A stretch of 27,635 bases of DNA from JAVWHX01 sp036639875. Its GTDB lineage: Bacteria > Bacillota_I > Bacilli_A > Erysipelotrichales > Coprobacillaceae. The stretch is taken from assembly GCA_036639875.1 (NCBI GenBank), contig JAVWHX010000030.1, positions 1 to 27,635 on the forward strand. The letters are read 5' to 3'. The notes under the pieces were generated by a model. The model was not told the origin of the DNA, ran no database searches, and saw nothing but the letters and a program-made list of their open reading frames with translations. Shown piece after piece: positions 1-7,505 of the stretch (positions are counted from its first letter, which is position 1; each line of letters opens with the position of its first letter). Made by a program: the position numbers and the translations under genes.

Positions 1-336
1 ATACAAGAATCTTCTTCCATCATTTAAGTATCCAATGCTCAAAACCTCTCTTACCTGATAGTAATCTGACTTTATATATTCATAAACTGCATAGCAACCT
101 AAAATGGCATAATAAATAATAAATATTACGATAGAATCACTCACACTTCTTATTGAAAAAATAAATATTAATCCCATTGCTAAAAGTGAAAAAATAATAA
201 GTTGGTGTATTTCCTTTTTTAAATACTGATAATATACTTGAATAAATGAATGATTATATTTGGACGTTATTTGATTCAATTCTTCATGACATGCTTGTTT
301 TGTTTGTTCTAAAGCACCTTTGTTTATTTCTATCAT
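1..336 (-). CDS. Membrane protein, partial (cut by window edge), possible anti-sigma partner
   Basis: An open frame of 112 codons runs from an ATG at 336 to the window edge without a stop, so the C-terminus is missing. The start overlaps the stop of the ECF sigma gene in an ATGA arrangement, which suggests translational coupling. The visible part has about 47 polar residues (start MIEINKGALEQTKQ), then two hydrophobic segments (around residues 48-62 and 68-88) and a charged tail. A gene immediately after an ECF sigma factor is often its membrane-bound anti-sigma factor, and a cytosolic N-terminus followed by membrane spans fits that. I recognise no anti-sigma motif such as a zinc HxxxCxxC, so the role is inferred from position only. 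Confidence 0.7.
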   Translation of the reverse strand, partial: MIEINKGALEQTKQACHEELNQITSKYNHSFIQVYYQYLKKEIHQLIIFSLLAMGLIFIFSIRSVSDSIVIFIIYYAILGCYAVYEYIKSDYYQVREVLSIGYLNDGRRFLY

Positions 337-863
337 ACATTCACTCCTTCCATGATTTTCTTTAAATGTATTAATGCTTGATAATGTCTTGATTTAATTG
401 TTGAAATATTTTCATTATAAATATCAGCAATTTCTTTAAAAGTATATTGTTCAAAATACTTTAAAATAATAATATCTTGTTGTAATGGTTTTAATAACCG
501 AACTGCTTCAATAAGTTCATCATGATGAAACTGTTTAATAATGGCTTCATGAACATCAACACGTTTATCTTCGATATGTTCTTCTTCTATTTCATAATCA
601 TACCTTTGTTTTTTATAATAGCTTAAACAAACATGACTAGATATCCTATACAAATAATTTAATGTTTTCTTTTGATACTCATATGTAGGCAACGCTTTTA
701 TAAACCTTACAAATACTTCCTGTGTAAGATCTTGTGCAACATCATCACCCTTTACTTTTCTCAATATAAATGTATAGACTTGAGGATAAAGATTTTCAAT
801 GAAGATATCTAATGCTTGGTGATCACCTTTTTTTATACGTCGTATATAAAATTTCTCGTTCAT
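333..863 (-). CDS. ECF-type RNA polymerase sigma factor
   Basis: This 176-residue protein has the two-domain layout of extracytoplasmic-function sigma factors. Region 2 lies in the first 90 residues (DLTQEVFVRFIKALPTYE, then LNYLYRISSHVCLSYYKK). Region 4, a helix-turn-helix, is near the C-terminus (LKPLQQDIIILKYFEQYTF, then EIADIYNENISTIKSR). It would direct RNA polymerase to a small set of promoters. The frame is open 13 codons further upstream, but the ATG at 863 is chosen because a GGGGGAG ribosome site lies just before it. The stop overlaps the ATG of the downstream membrane protein. A terminator-like hairpin sits in the leader at 911-941. The signal it answers to cannot be read from the sequence. 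Confidence 0.92.
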   Translation of the reverse strand: MNEKFYIRRIKKGDHQALDIFIENLYPQVYTFILRKVKGDDVAQDLTQEVFVRFIKALPTYEYQKKTLNYLYRISSHVCLSYYKKQRYDYEIEEEHIEDKRVDVHEAIIKQFHHDELIEAVRLLKPLQQDIIILKYFEQYTFKEIADIYNENISTIKSRHYQALIHLKKIMEGVNV

Positions 864-910
864 TTTTCTCCCCCTCACTCTATTAACCATTTTTTTAAAC
901 AAAAAGTTTT

Positions 911-941
911 AAAAAAAGATAAGAAACTTTATTTTCTTACC
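911..941 (-). terminator. Terminator-like hairpin in the leader of the sigma factor gene
   Basis: Read on the minus strand, GGTAAGAAA, a six-base loop and TTTCTTATC form a 9-bp stem with one G-U pair, followed directly by seven T. It lies about 50 bases before the sigma factor start. No minus-strand gene lies between it and the divergent gene at 1089, so it ends no visible gene. It may attenuate sigma transcription or block transcription into the region. Confidence 0.5.
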
Positions 942-1021
942 TATCATTTCGTTATAACATGAATGAAGATGACCTATCTTTTCATATTAAACTCTTTTTA
1001 TACAAATTTTGCATTCATACC

Positions 1022-1049
1022 TTGCTTTTTATTCTAACAATATTATAAT
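1022..1049 (+). promoter_or_regulatory. Sigma-A promoter for the YczE-like gene
   Basis: TTGCTT (1022-1027), a 16-base spacer and TATAAT (1044-1049) precede the ATG at 1089. The ribosome site GGGAGAG follows at about 1078. Confidence 0.6.
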
Positions 1050-1088
1050 ATTCTTGTATAAAAAAAGAAAGTTATTTGGGAGAGAAAA

Positions 1089-1754
1089 ATGAACTATTCA
1101 AAACGCTTTATGAGATTATTTATTGCAATGCCTATTTTTTCGCTTGGAGCTGCTTTAAGTATTCAGTCTGGTATTGGTGTTAATGCATGGGATACATTTG
1201 CTTTAGGGGTTGCAAATGTACTACCACTTAGTTATGGAACTGTTGTTTTATTAGCTGGAATTGCAGTTTTAATTATTGATTTATTTATGAAACAATCTAT
1301 TGGTTTTGGAACATTACTTGATATCTTTGTGATTGGGAAAACAACTGATTTAATCTTATCACTAGGAATTATTCCTGCCATTGAATCATTACCTTTAGCT
1401 ATTTTATGTTTGGTTACAAGTTTATTTATTCAATCATTTGGTGTTTACTTATACTCTAGTGCTGCTTTAAGTGTTGGACCAAGAGACGCTATGATGATTG
1501 CGATTGCGAAAAAGTTTCATCATGTATCAATTGGAGTCATTAAAGGTGTTATTGAAGGAACTGTCTTTATTATTGGTTTATTATTAGGAGCACCTGTAGG
1601 AATTGGAACTATTATTAGTGTATTTGGAATTGGATTTATCTTACAATTTACTTTAAAAATATTTAAATTTGATTTACGTACTGTTGATCAAGAAAGTCTT
1701 GTTCAAACATCACATAAGCTTTATAACATGACAAAACAAAGAGCTGTTGAATAA
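1089..1754 (+). CDS. YczE/YitT-type integral membrane protein
   Basis: This 221-residue polytopic membrane protein has about five hydrophobic segments. The N-terminal region (FIAMPIFSLGAALSIQSGIG, then NAWDTFALG) and the central SVGPRDAMMIAIAKK stretch resemble the YczE/YyaS family (COG2364). The family is widespread in Firmicutes and its transport substrate, if any, is unknown. The start has a GGGAGAG ribosome site and an upstream sigma-A promoter. The HD-domain gene begins only 10 bases after its stop, so the two are probably cotranscribed. The family call is fairly sure; a molecular function cannot be assigned. Confidence 0.8.
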   Translation: MNYSKRFMRLFIAMPIFSLGAALSIQSGIGVNAWDTFALGVANVLPLSYGTVVLLAGIAVLIIDLFMKQSIGFGTLLDIFVIGKTTDLILSLGIIPAIESLPLAILCLVTSLFIQSFGVYLYSSAALSVGPRDAMMIAIAKKFHHVSIGVIKGVIEGTVFIIGLLLGAPVGIGTIISVFGIGFILQFTLKIFKFDLRTVDQESLVQTSHKLYNMTKQRAVE

Positions 1755-1764
1755 AGGAGAGACT

Positions 1765-2346
1765 ATGAATAATAAAGAAAGATTTATTGAAATATTTAAA
1801 CAATATATCAAAAGAGATGGTTCAGATAAATTATTAGAATATCTGATGTCTCCAAAGTGTGATTTCTTTGAAGCACCCGCAAGTACAAGATTTCATGGAA
1901 GTTATGATGGTGGTTTAGTAGAACATAGTTTAAATGTTTATGATTGTTTAAAAGATTACTTATCAAGAGATACTGTTAAGAATAAATATGGTTTAAACTA
2001 TAATGAGGAATCAATTGCAATTGCTGCATTACTTCATGATATGTGTAAGATTAATTGTTATAAAAAAGGGACAAGAAATGTTAAAGAAGATGGTAAATGG
2101 ATTCAAGTTCCTACTTATGAATATAATGATTCATTACCTTATGGTCATGGTGAAAAAAGTGTTTATATGATTAGTGGATATATGCGTTTAACTCGTGAAG
2201 AAGCTTTTGCGATTCGTTATCATATGGGATTTGCAGGTAGTGAGGAAACAAGAAATGTTGGCGCAGCTTTTGAAATGTTCCCACTTGCTTTTGCTTTAAG
2301 TACTGCTGATATGGAAGCTACATATTTTATTGAAGGAAAGAAATAA
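1765..2346 (+). CDS. HD-domain hydrolase
   Basis: This 193-residue protein carries an HD phosphohydrolase domain. A first His lies in HGSYDGGLVEHSLNVYDCL, the HD pair in AALLHDMCKI, and further His residues in PYGHGEKS and IRYHMGFAG. HD enzymes of this type hydrolyse nucleotides or phosphodiesters using bound metal; the GGLVEHS pattern resembles YhaM-like exoribonucleases and phage HD proteins, but no nucleic-acid-binding domain is present here. The frame opens earlier at a TTG (1747), but the ATG at 1765 is preferred because AAAGGAGAG precedes it. It follows the YczE-like gene closely. Its stop lies inside the stem-loop of a terminator. Confidence 0.85.
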   Translation: MNNKERFIEIFKQYIKRDGSDKLLEYLMSPKCDFFEAPASTRFHGSYDGGLVEHSLNVYDCLKDYLSRDTVKNKYGLNYNEESIAIAALLHDMCKINCYKKGTRNVKEDGKWIQVPTYEYNDSLPYGHGEKSVYMISGYMRLTREEAFAIRYHMGFAGSEETRNVGAAFEMFPLAFALSTADMEATYFIEGKK

Positions 2347-2360
2347 TTTCCTTCTTTTTT
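2332..2360 (+). terminator. Terminator of the YczE-HD operon
   Basis: GAAGGAAA (2332-2339), a seven-base loop and TTTCCTTC (2347-2354) form a perfect 8-bp stem followed by TTTTTT. The left arm lies in the last codons of the HD gene and the loop contains its stop codon. Confidence 0.85.
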
Positions 2361-2440
2361 CTTTAGAAATTCTTTGTTTGTTTAATAAGTCAGTTTTTGC
2401 TTTTATTGTCCATAATGATAAAGACGATAGGAGTGAGATA

Positions 2441-3130
2441 ATGAATTTTATAAAACAAAAGAAAAAAGAAATAAGTATATTAATTATTACGATTGGGGTG
2501 ATGGGGCTTATCTGTTTATTGTGTTATCAACCAATGATGGATATATTTAAAAATCCTCAAGTTTTAAGACAACAACTTCAAGACTTAGGTATTGTTGGTT
2601 ATCTTATATTAGCACTTATTATGGCTTTACAAGTTGTCTTTGTTTTCTTACCTGGAGAAATCATTGAAATTATGGCAGGATTTTTATATGGGCCAATTGG
2701 TGGTATGCTTGCATGTTTAATTGGAAGTGCTGTTGGTTCAATTCTTATATTTGTATTTGTACAAAAATTTGGTATAAAGTTTATTGATCAATTGATTGGT
2801 AAAGATAAAATCAATGAAGTTCATTTATTAAAAGATAAAGAAAAAAGAAATATTCTCTTATTTATTATTTTCCTTATACCAGGTACACCTAAAGATATAT
2901 TAACTTATTTAATGCCACTTACTGATATAAAGTTATCAACATTTCTTTTTATCACTACACTTGCAAGAATTCCTTCCATTATAACAAGTACAATTGGTGG
3001 TCACGCTATTGGTACAGAGAATTATATTTTCTCTATTATAGTCTTTGGTATTACAGGATTTATCTCTATTATTGGTATTTTTATTTACAAGAAAATGAAT
3101 GAAAAGAAATGTATTTCTTATCATCTTTAG
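2441..3130 (+). CDS. TVP38/TMEM64 family membrane protein (SNARE-associated/DedA-like)
   Basis: This 229-residue membrane protein has the hallmarks of the TVP38/TMEM64 (VTT) family: a first span at about 14-33, then FLPGEIIEIMAGFLYGPIGG, a glycine-rich second segment (LIGSAVGSILIFVFV) and the conserved FLIPGTPKDILTYLMPLT region. VTT proteins act in the cytoplasmic membrane and some relatives move phospholipids between leaflets; for this protein that is only inferred. The frame is open much further upstream, into the preceding terminator, but the ATG at 2441 has TAGGAGTGAG in front of it. The gene lies after a terminator and before the two-component system, and appears to be its own transcription unit. 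Confidence 0.85.
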   Translation: MNFIKQKKKEISILIITIGVMGLICLLCYQPMMDIFKNPQVLRQQLQDLGIVGYLILALIMALQVVFVFLPGEIIEIMAGFLYGPIGGMLACLIGSAVGSILIFVFVQKFGIKFIDQLIGKDKINEVHLLKDKEKRNILLFIIFLIPGTPKDILTYLMPLTDIKLSTFLFITTLARIPSIITSTIGGHAIGTENYIFSIIVFGITGFISIIGIFIYKKMNEKKCISYHL

Positions 3131-3202
3131 AAATTCTTTCGTTTTACCCTCTACTTTTCTTTATTGAATTTCAGTATAATAAGGATGAAATGAGGGATAA
3201 GA

Positions 3203-3901
3203 ATGGAATATACAATATTAGTCGTAGAAGATGAAAAAGAAATAAGAGATGCTATTGAAATATATTTAAAGACTCAAGGATATCATGTTTTAAAAGCGAG
3301 TCATGGCAAAGAAGCTTTAGATATTCTTGCTAAAGAAACAGTACATCTTGGAATTGTAGATATTATGATGCCAATTATGGATGGTATTGAAATGACAATG
3401 AAAGCAAAAGAACTCTATGATTTTCCAATTATTATGTTATCTGCAAAATCTGAAGACCTTGATAAAATAACAGGTTTAAATATTGGGGCAGATGATTATG
3501 TAACAAAACCTTTTGTACCAATGGAACTATTAGCTAGAGTTGCTGCTCAGCTAAGAAGATACTCACGTTATTTAAATGCTGTATCTAACAATAAAGTTTT
3601 AGATAATTGTCTCACAGTTGGTGGGTTAGAACTTAACCTTGACACAAAACAAGTGACTGTTAATGATAAAATTATAAAAGTCACACCTATCGAATTTAAA
3701 ATCTTACAATTACTAATGGAATATCCTGGGAAAGTCTTTTCTGCTGAAAACATTTATGAAAGTGTTTGGAATGAAGATGCAATTAGTACTGACACAGTTA
3801 TGGTTCATGTGCGTAATTTAAGAGAGAAAATAGAATTAGATCCTAAGAACCCTCAATACTTAAAAGTTGTTTGGGGAATCGGATATAAAATTGAAAAATA
3901 G
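3203..3901 (+). CDS. OmpR/VanR-type response regulator
   Basis: This 232-residue regulator has an N-terminal receiver domain (about 1-120) and a C-terminal OmpR/PhoB winged helix (about 135-232). The receiver shows the acidic pocket E9/D10, the phosphorylated Asp at D53 (IVDIMMPIMDG), S80 and the conserved K102 in YVTKPF. The DNA-binding domain shows TPIEFKILQLLMEYPG and TVMVHVRNLREKIE, then the wing WGIGYKIEK. It should be phosphorylated by the histidine kinase that starts 12 bases downstream. A TATAAT box at 3175-3180 lies upstream, with only a weak -35. The regulon is unknown. Confidence 0.95.
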   Translation: MEYTILVVEDEKEIRDAIEIYLKTQGYHVLKASHGKEALDILAKETVHLGIVDIMMPIMDGIEMTMKAKELYDFPIIMLSAKSEDLDKITGLNIGADDYVTKPFVPMELLARVAAQLRRYSRYLNAVSNNKVLDNCLTVGGLELNLDTKQVTVNDKIIKVTPIEFKILQLLMEYPGKVFSAENIYESVWNEDAISTDTVMVHVRNLREKIELDPKNPQYLKVVWGIGYKIEK

Positions 3902-3913
3902 AAAGGAGTTTGT

Positions 3914-6013
3914 ATGAAGAAAAATAAATATATTATTAATATTGTTACAGTAGCAATTTTAATATTTGCAAGTATTGCATTGTATTTACTTTATCCAAGC
4001 ATAAAAACATCTGTTATAAAGCAAACAGATACATCTGGTTATATCGCCGATTATGCAAGTACACATTTAGATAGATATAACTATCTTATTGATCTTGAAA
4101 TGAAAAAGGAGAATAACGAGAGTTACAATATAGACCAATATATTAACAAAGTAAAAGCTAGTGAAAACAGTTATGATGCTGCTCAATCATTTAAAGATAG
4201 AATTAAAGAAGGAAATGATTTATTTGTTAGACAAACTGATTTTGAGTACTACGCCATTAATACCAAAACAAATAAAACATTTACTAATTCCAAAGAAAAC
4301 TTAAGTACAATTGACTCAAACAATCAAGTAAAAGAGAAATACCAATGGTATATTCAGTTTGTATTTGATAGTAATGGAAATCTAAGTATAAATCATACTC
4401 AAATGAATAATTCTCATTTATTTGAGTACGCGAATAGAACACTTTCATATTTTAGTTATGAAGATCAAATTACAAAAATCGATATATCTAATCCTAGTGA
4501 TTTAACAATCACTTATGCTGTTCCTAATACATTAGCTGATAATAGTGGATTGACTGCACATATCGAAAATAGTTCTTCTAACCAATATTTTCAATATTCA
4601 GTTATCTACATTATGTTAATTGCAGGAATTCTATTTGCAATCACAATAGTTACACCTTATAAATATTTAGAACAAATCACTTTTTTGAGTGTACTTGCAA
4701 AAATAAAATTTGAAATTCTTGCAGTATGTTGGACAACCATTACATTCTTTATGTTAAGACTCTCAGCTTATCTTATTTACTTTACCACAACCACAGAGTT
4801 TTTTAATTTCTTAAATCAACTTGGAGTACAACACCTAGAGAAATTCTTTAATCCTTTTGTTAATATAGTATTCTGGTTTACATTATTTAGTTTAATTGTA
4901 TTATTTGCATATATGATTAGATACTTGTTCCATAAAGGTTTAAAAAGATATTGCAAAGAGAATACATGTGTTGGTTGGCTTTTTATAAATAGTAAAAAAA
5001 TATTAGATAAAGTAGTTGATTTTGATTTTAATGATTCTACAAATAGAACTGTATTAAAGATAGTTATCTTTAACTTTGTTATTATTACTATTATTAGTAT
5101 ATTCTTTGTGTTCGGATTATTCTTCGCATTACTTTATTCCATTGTTATATTTATTATTTTAAAAAACAAATTCAATCAAGTTAATAATGATTATCAAGTT
5201 TTGTTAGATGCATCAAAACAATTATCTGATGGTAATTTTGATGTTCAAATACAACAAGATGTAGGAATGTTCAATCCCTTAAAAGATGAATTTTCACATA
5301 TTAAAGAAGGATTTGAAAAAGCCGTTAAAGAAGAAGTGAAATCACAGAAAACAAAAACAGAATTAATTTCTAATGTTTCTCATGATTTAAAAACACCATT
5401 AACTTCTATTATTACTTATGTAGATTTATTAAAAAATGCTGAATTATCTGAGGAAGATAGAAAGAAATATCTTCAAGTATTAGATCGTAATTCATTAAGA
5501 TTAAAGCATTTAATTGAAGATTTATTTGAAGTAAGTAAAGCGAGTAGTGGTGATATTAAATTGAATTATGCAGAAGTAGATATTGTTGCATTGATTAAAC
5601 AAGTTCAATATGAATGTTCTGATAAACTAGAGGAAAAGCACCTAGATTTAAGAATAAACTTTAGTAATGAAAAGACTATATGTCAATTAGATGGTGAAAA
5701 AACATATAGAATACTTGAGAATTTATTTATGAATATTAGCAAATATGCTTTATCTCATACAAGAGTTTATATTGATGTTCAAGAAAATATTGATACTGTT
5801 GAAATCACATTTAAAAATATCTCAGAAACTGAAATGAAATTTAATCAGAGTGATATTGTTGAAAGGTTTGTACAAGGTGATGAATCACGTAATACAAGTG
5901 GTTCTGGATTAGGTCTTGCTATTGTTAAAAGTTTTACAGAGATTCAAAATGGACAATTTAAAATTGAATTAGATGGTGATTTATTTAAGTCAATTCTTAT
6001 CTTTAAAAAATAG
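3914..6013 (+). CDS. Multi-spanning sensor histidine kinase
   Basis: This 699-residue kinase is the partner of the preceding response regulator (AAAGGAG ribosome site, 12-base gap). A first span lies at about 8-28, then an extracytoplasmic sensor region of roughly 200 residues. Four or five further spans follow between about 228 and 416 (230-247, 264-291, 315-338, 379-416), then a HAMP-like linker (about 420-475). The DHp helix has SNVSHDLKTPLTS with the phospho-acceptor H490. The ATPase domain has an N-box (LENLFMNISKYA, about 601-612) and the G2 box GSGLGLAIVKS (about 663-673). The usual G1 box DxGxG is not visible; the region reads TVEITFKNISE, as in some Firmicute kinases. The long membrane section is larger than in a classical two-span kinase and could itself sense a membrane signal. 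Confidence 0.93.
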   Translation: MKKNKYIINIVTVAILIFASIALYLLYPSIKTSVIKQTDTSGYIADYASTHLDRYNYLIDLEMKKENNESYNIDQYINKVKASENSYDAAQSFKDRIKEGNDLFVRQTDFEYYAINTKTNKTFTNSKENLSTIDSNNQVKEKYQWYIQFVFDSNGNLSINHTQMNNSHLFEYANRTLSYFSYEDQITKIDISNPSDLTITYAVPNTLADNSGLTAHIENSSSNQYFQYSVIYIMLIAGILFAITIVTPYKYLEQITFLSVLAKIKFEILAVCWTTITFFMLRLSAYLIYFTTTTEFFNFLNQLGVQHLEKFFNPFVNIVFWFTLFSLIVLFAYMIRYLFHKGLKRYCKENTCVGWLFINSKKILDKVVDFDFNDSTNRTVLKIVIFNFVIITIISIFFVFGLFFALLYSIVIFIILKNKFNQVNNDYQVLLDASKQLSDGNFDVQIQQDVGMFNPLKDEFSHIKEGFEKAVKEEVKSQKTKTELISNVSHDLKTPLTSIITYVDLLKNAELSEEDRKKYLQVLDRNSLRLKHLIEDLFEVSKASSGDIKLNYAEVDIVALIKQVQYECSDKLEEKHLDLRINFSNEKTICQLDGEKTYRILENLFMNISKYALSHTRVYIDVQENIDTVEITFKNISETEMKFNQSDIVERFVQGDESRNTSGSGLGLAIVKSFTEIQNGQFKIELDGDLFKSILIFKK

Positions 6014-6043
6014 AGGAATACTCATTGAGTATCCTCTATTTTT
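6006..6043. terminator. Bidirectional terminator between the kinase and GntR genes
   Basis: A 17-bp stem with one bulged A and an ATT loop has A-tracts on the left and T-tracts on the right, so it works in both directions. The stop codon of the plus-strand kinase (6011-6013) and that of the minus-strand regulator (6036-6038) both lie inside the stem. Confidence 0.9.
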
Positions 6044-7427
6044 CTAATATAGATTGCATTGATATATCTGTTATATCTTTAACTAACTTAGTAACTAAAG
6101 ATATATTTCTTTTTTCTAAAGCATCAAGAATATTTTGCTTATTATAATATACTTGTTCTTTATCACATTCAACAAACATATTAACAAAATGTCCCCATAC
6201 TTGGAATTTTTCTAATTCCTTATAAATAGTATATAAACAATTATTAGTATGACCATAAATAAATCGATAAAATTCTACAAGTGAAAAATATTCTAAGTTT
6301 CTTGTTTTATTGACAAATTCTATAAGTTCTTCATCTGTGACAGATTTAAGAACTTTAGGAATCATTACTTCATTAAGCATTGAAAGAAGTTGTGAAGCAT
6401 TACAATATGCTTGAATATGGTTTTTAATCTTGGCATTATTTAACAAACGCTTATTATTTTTTAATACATTAATCGTAATCTTAGAACCTATCCCATTAAA
6501 AGTTTGAATAATACGATAATCTCTTAATGCTTCCAAAGCACGTCTTGAAGTTCTTTCACTCACATTATACTGTTGTGCAATTTGTGAAATCGAAGGAAGA
6601 AGATCACCTTTTTTATAGAGATGGTTATTGATATCAGCAACAATTCCTGCTACAACTTTCATATAAAGATAATCCTCTTCACGATGAACAGCCCAAATAA
6701 ACTCTTTACTTTTTACAGGTGGCATATCTTGACATATTTCTGCTACATAATCATTAACCATCTTACCATATGTATGACATAATCCAGCAATAGAATTTTT
6801 AATAATAAAACTTGATTTTGTTTTGAGAATCATCTTAAGGGTTGTTTGAATATTTTTAGCTGATATTTTCCCACCCAATTTATTTTTTTCGTTATATGAA
6901 AGTAAATACATTGAATAAAGAATTGTTGTTACTAAATCATCTAAAATTGGATTGTTCATAAAAGAGAACCCAACTTCATATATTTCAAATAATTCTTTAA
7001 TCAATTGAGCTTCATTATGAATATTATCAATATCAAAATTATCTACTTTATCAAGTATCATATCCATTTGCTCTTTTGAAGCATTTTTCAAAGCCAAAGT
7101 ACCAATATAAGGAAAAATGTATTCCATTGTTTCAAATGAATCTTTAATAATATCTTTTATCTCAGCCAATGACTGAACGTATTGTTGATGTAAAGTTTCA
7201 ACATCATGATTAAAAACCACAGTTGCCCGTGCACCTCTTTGCATAGATATATATCCATCTTTTTGTAATCTTAAGAGAGCATTTCTCACAGTATTTCTTC
7301 CTACACCGTAAGTATCACACAGTTTAGGGAGTGTTGGTAATTTATCATTGTAGATATATATATTATTAAATATATCTACAAGTATTGATCTATAGACATA
7401 CATGTATAGCTTTCTATCTTGATCCAT
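6036..7427 (-). CDS. GntR-family regulator with two winged-helix domains
   Basis: This 463-residue protein contains two GntR-type winged helix-turn-helix domains. The first, at about 6-72, includes DKLPTLPKLCDTYGVGRNTV and ALLRLQKDGYISMQRGARA. The second, at about 254-321, includes KKGDLLPSISQIAQQYNVSE and RRALEALRDYRIIQ. Each is followed by a mostly helical segment (about 78-250 and 325-463); the first has an FCD-like look (IFPYIGTLALKNASKEQ, then MNNPILDDL). Ordinary GntR regulators have a single DNA-binding domain and 230-250 residues, so this looks like an internal duplication. The ATG at 7427 is chosen over the GTG at 7433 because AGGAGG sits seven bases before it. A perfect palindrome at 7439-7459 touches the ribosome site and is a likely self-operator. 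Ligand and targets are unknown; the adjacent YeiH-like transporter is a candidate target. Confidence 0.85.
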   Translation of the reverse strand: MDQDRKLYMYVYRSILVDIFNNIYIYNDKLPTLPKLCDTYGVGRNTVRNALLRLQKDGYISMQRGARATVVFNHDVETLHQQYVQSLAEIKDIIKDSFETMEYIFPYIGTLALKNASKEQMDMILDKVDNFDIDNIHNEAQLIKELFEIYEVGFSFMNNPILDDLVTTILYSMYLLSYNEKNKLGGKISAKNIQTTLKMILKTKSSFIIKNSIAGLCHTYGKMVNDYVAEICQDMPPVKSKEFIWAVHREEDYLYMKVVAGIVADINNHLYKKGDLLPSISQIAQQYNVSERTSRRALEALRDYRIIQTFNGIGSKITINVLKNNKRLLNNAKIKNHIQAYCNASQLLSMLNEVMIPKVLKSVTDEELIEFVNKTRNLEYFSLVEFYRFIYGHTNNCLYTIYKELEKFQVWGHFVNMFVECDKEQVYYNKQNILDALEKRNISLVTKLVKDITDISMQSILEK

Positions 7428-7438
7428 AATCACTCCTC

Positions 7439-7459
7439 CTATTGTATAGTATACAATAG
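7439..7459. promoter_or_regulatory. Perfect 21-base palindrome, likely operator of the GntR regulator
   Basis: Two 10-base arms, CTATTGTATA and its exact reverse complement, flank a single G. The left arm overlaps the Shine-Dalgarno AGGAGG (7435-7440 on the minus strand) of the double-GntR gene. The GTATA/TATAC core resembles known GntR operators, so autoregulation is the simplest reading. Confidence 0.75.
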
Positions 7460-7480
7460 AATACCCTTTTTAATCAAAGG

Positions 7481-7505
7481 AAAAGTGCTCAATTTGAGCA
7501 CTTTT
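7481..7505 (-). terminator. Terminator of the YeiH-like gene
   Basis: AAAAGTGCTCAA and its exact complement flank one base (hairpin loop of about five), ending in TTTT on the minus strand. It overlaps the stop codon of the transporter gene and separates it from the GntR gene. Confidence 0.8.

Noticed and set aside
2936..3124. Minus-strand open frame inside the TVP38-like gene
   Set aside because: It lies wholly opposite a clear coding gene, has low-complexity Asn/Cys-rich translation and no ribosome site.
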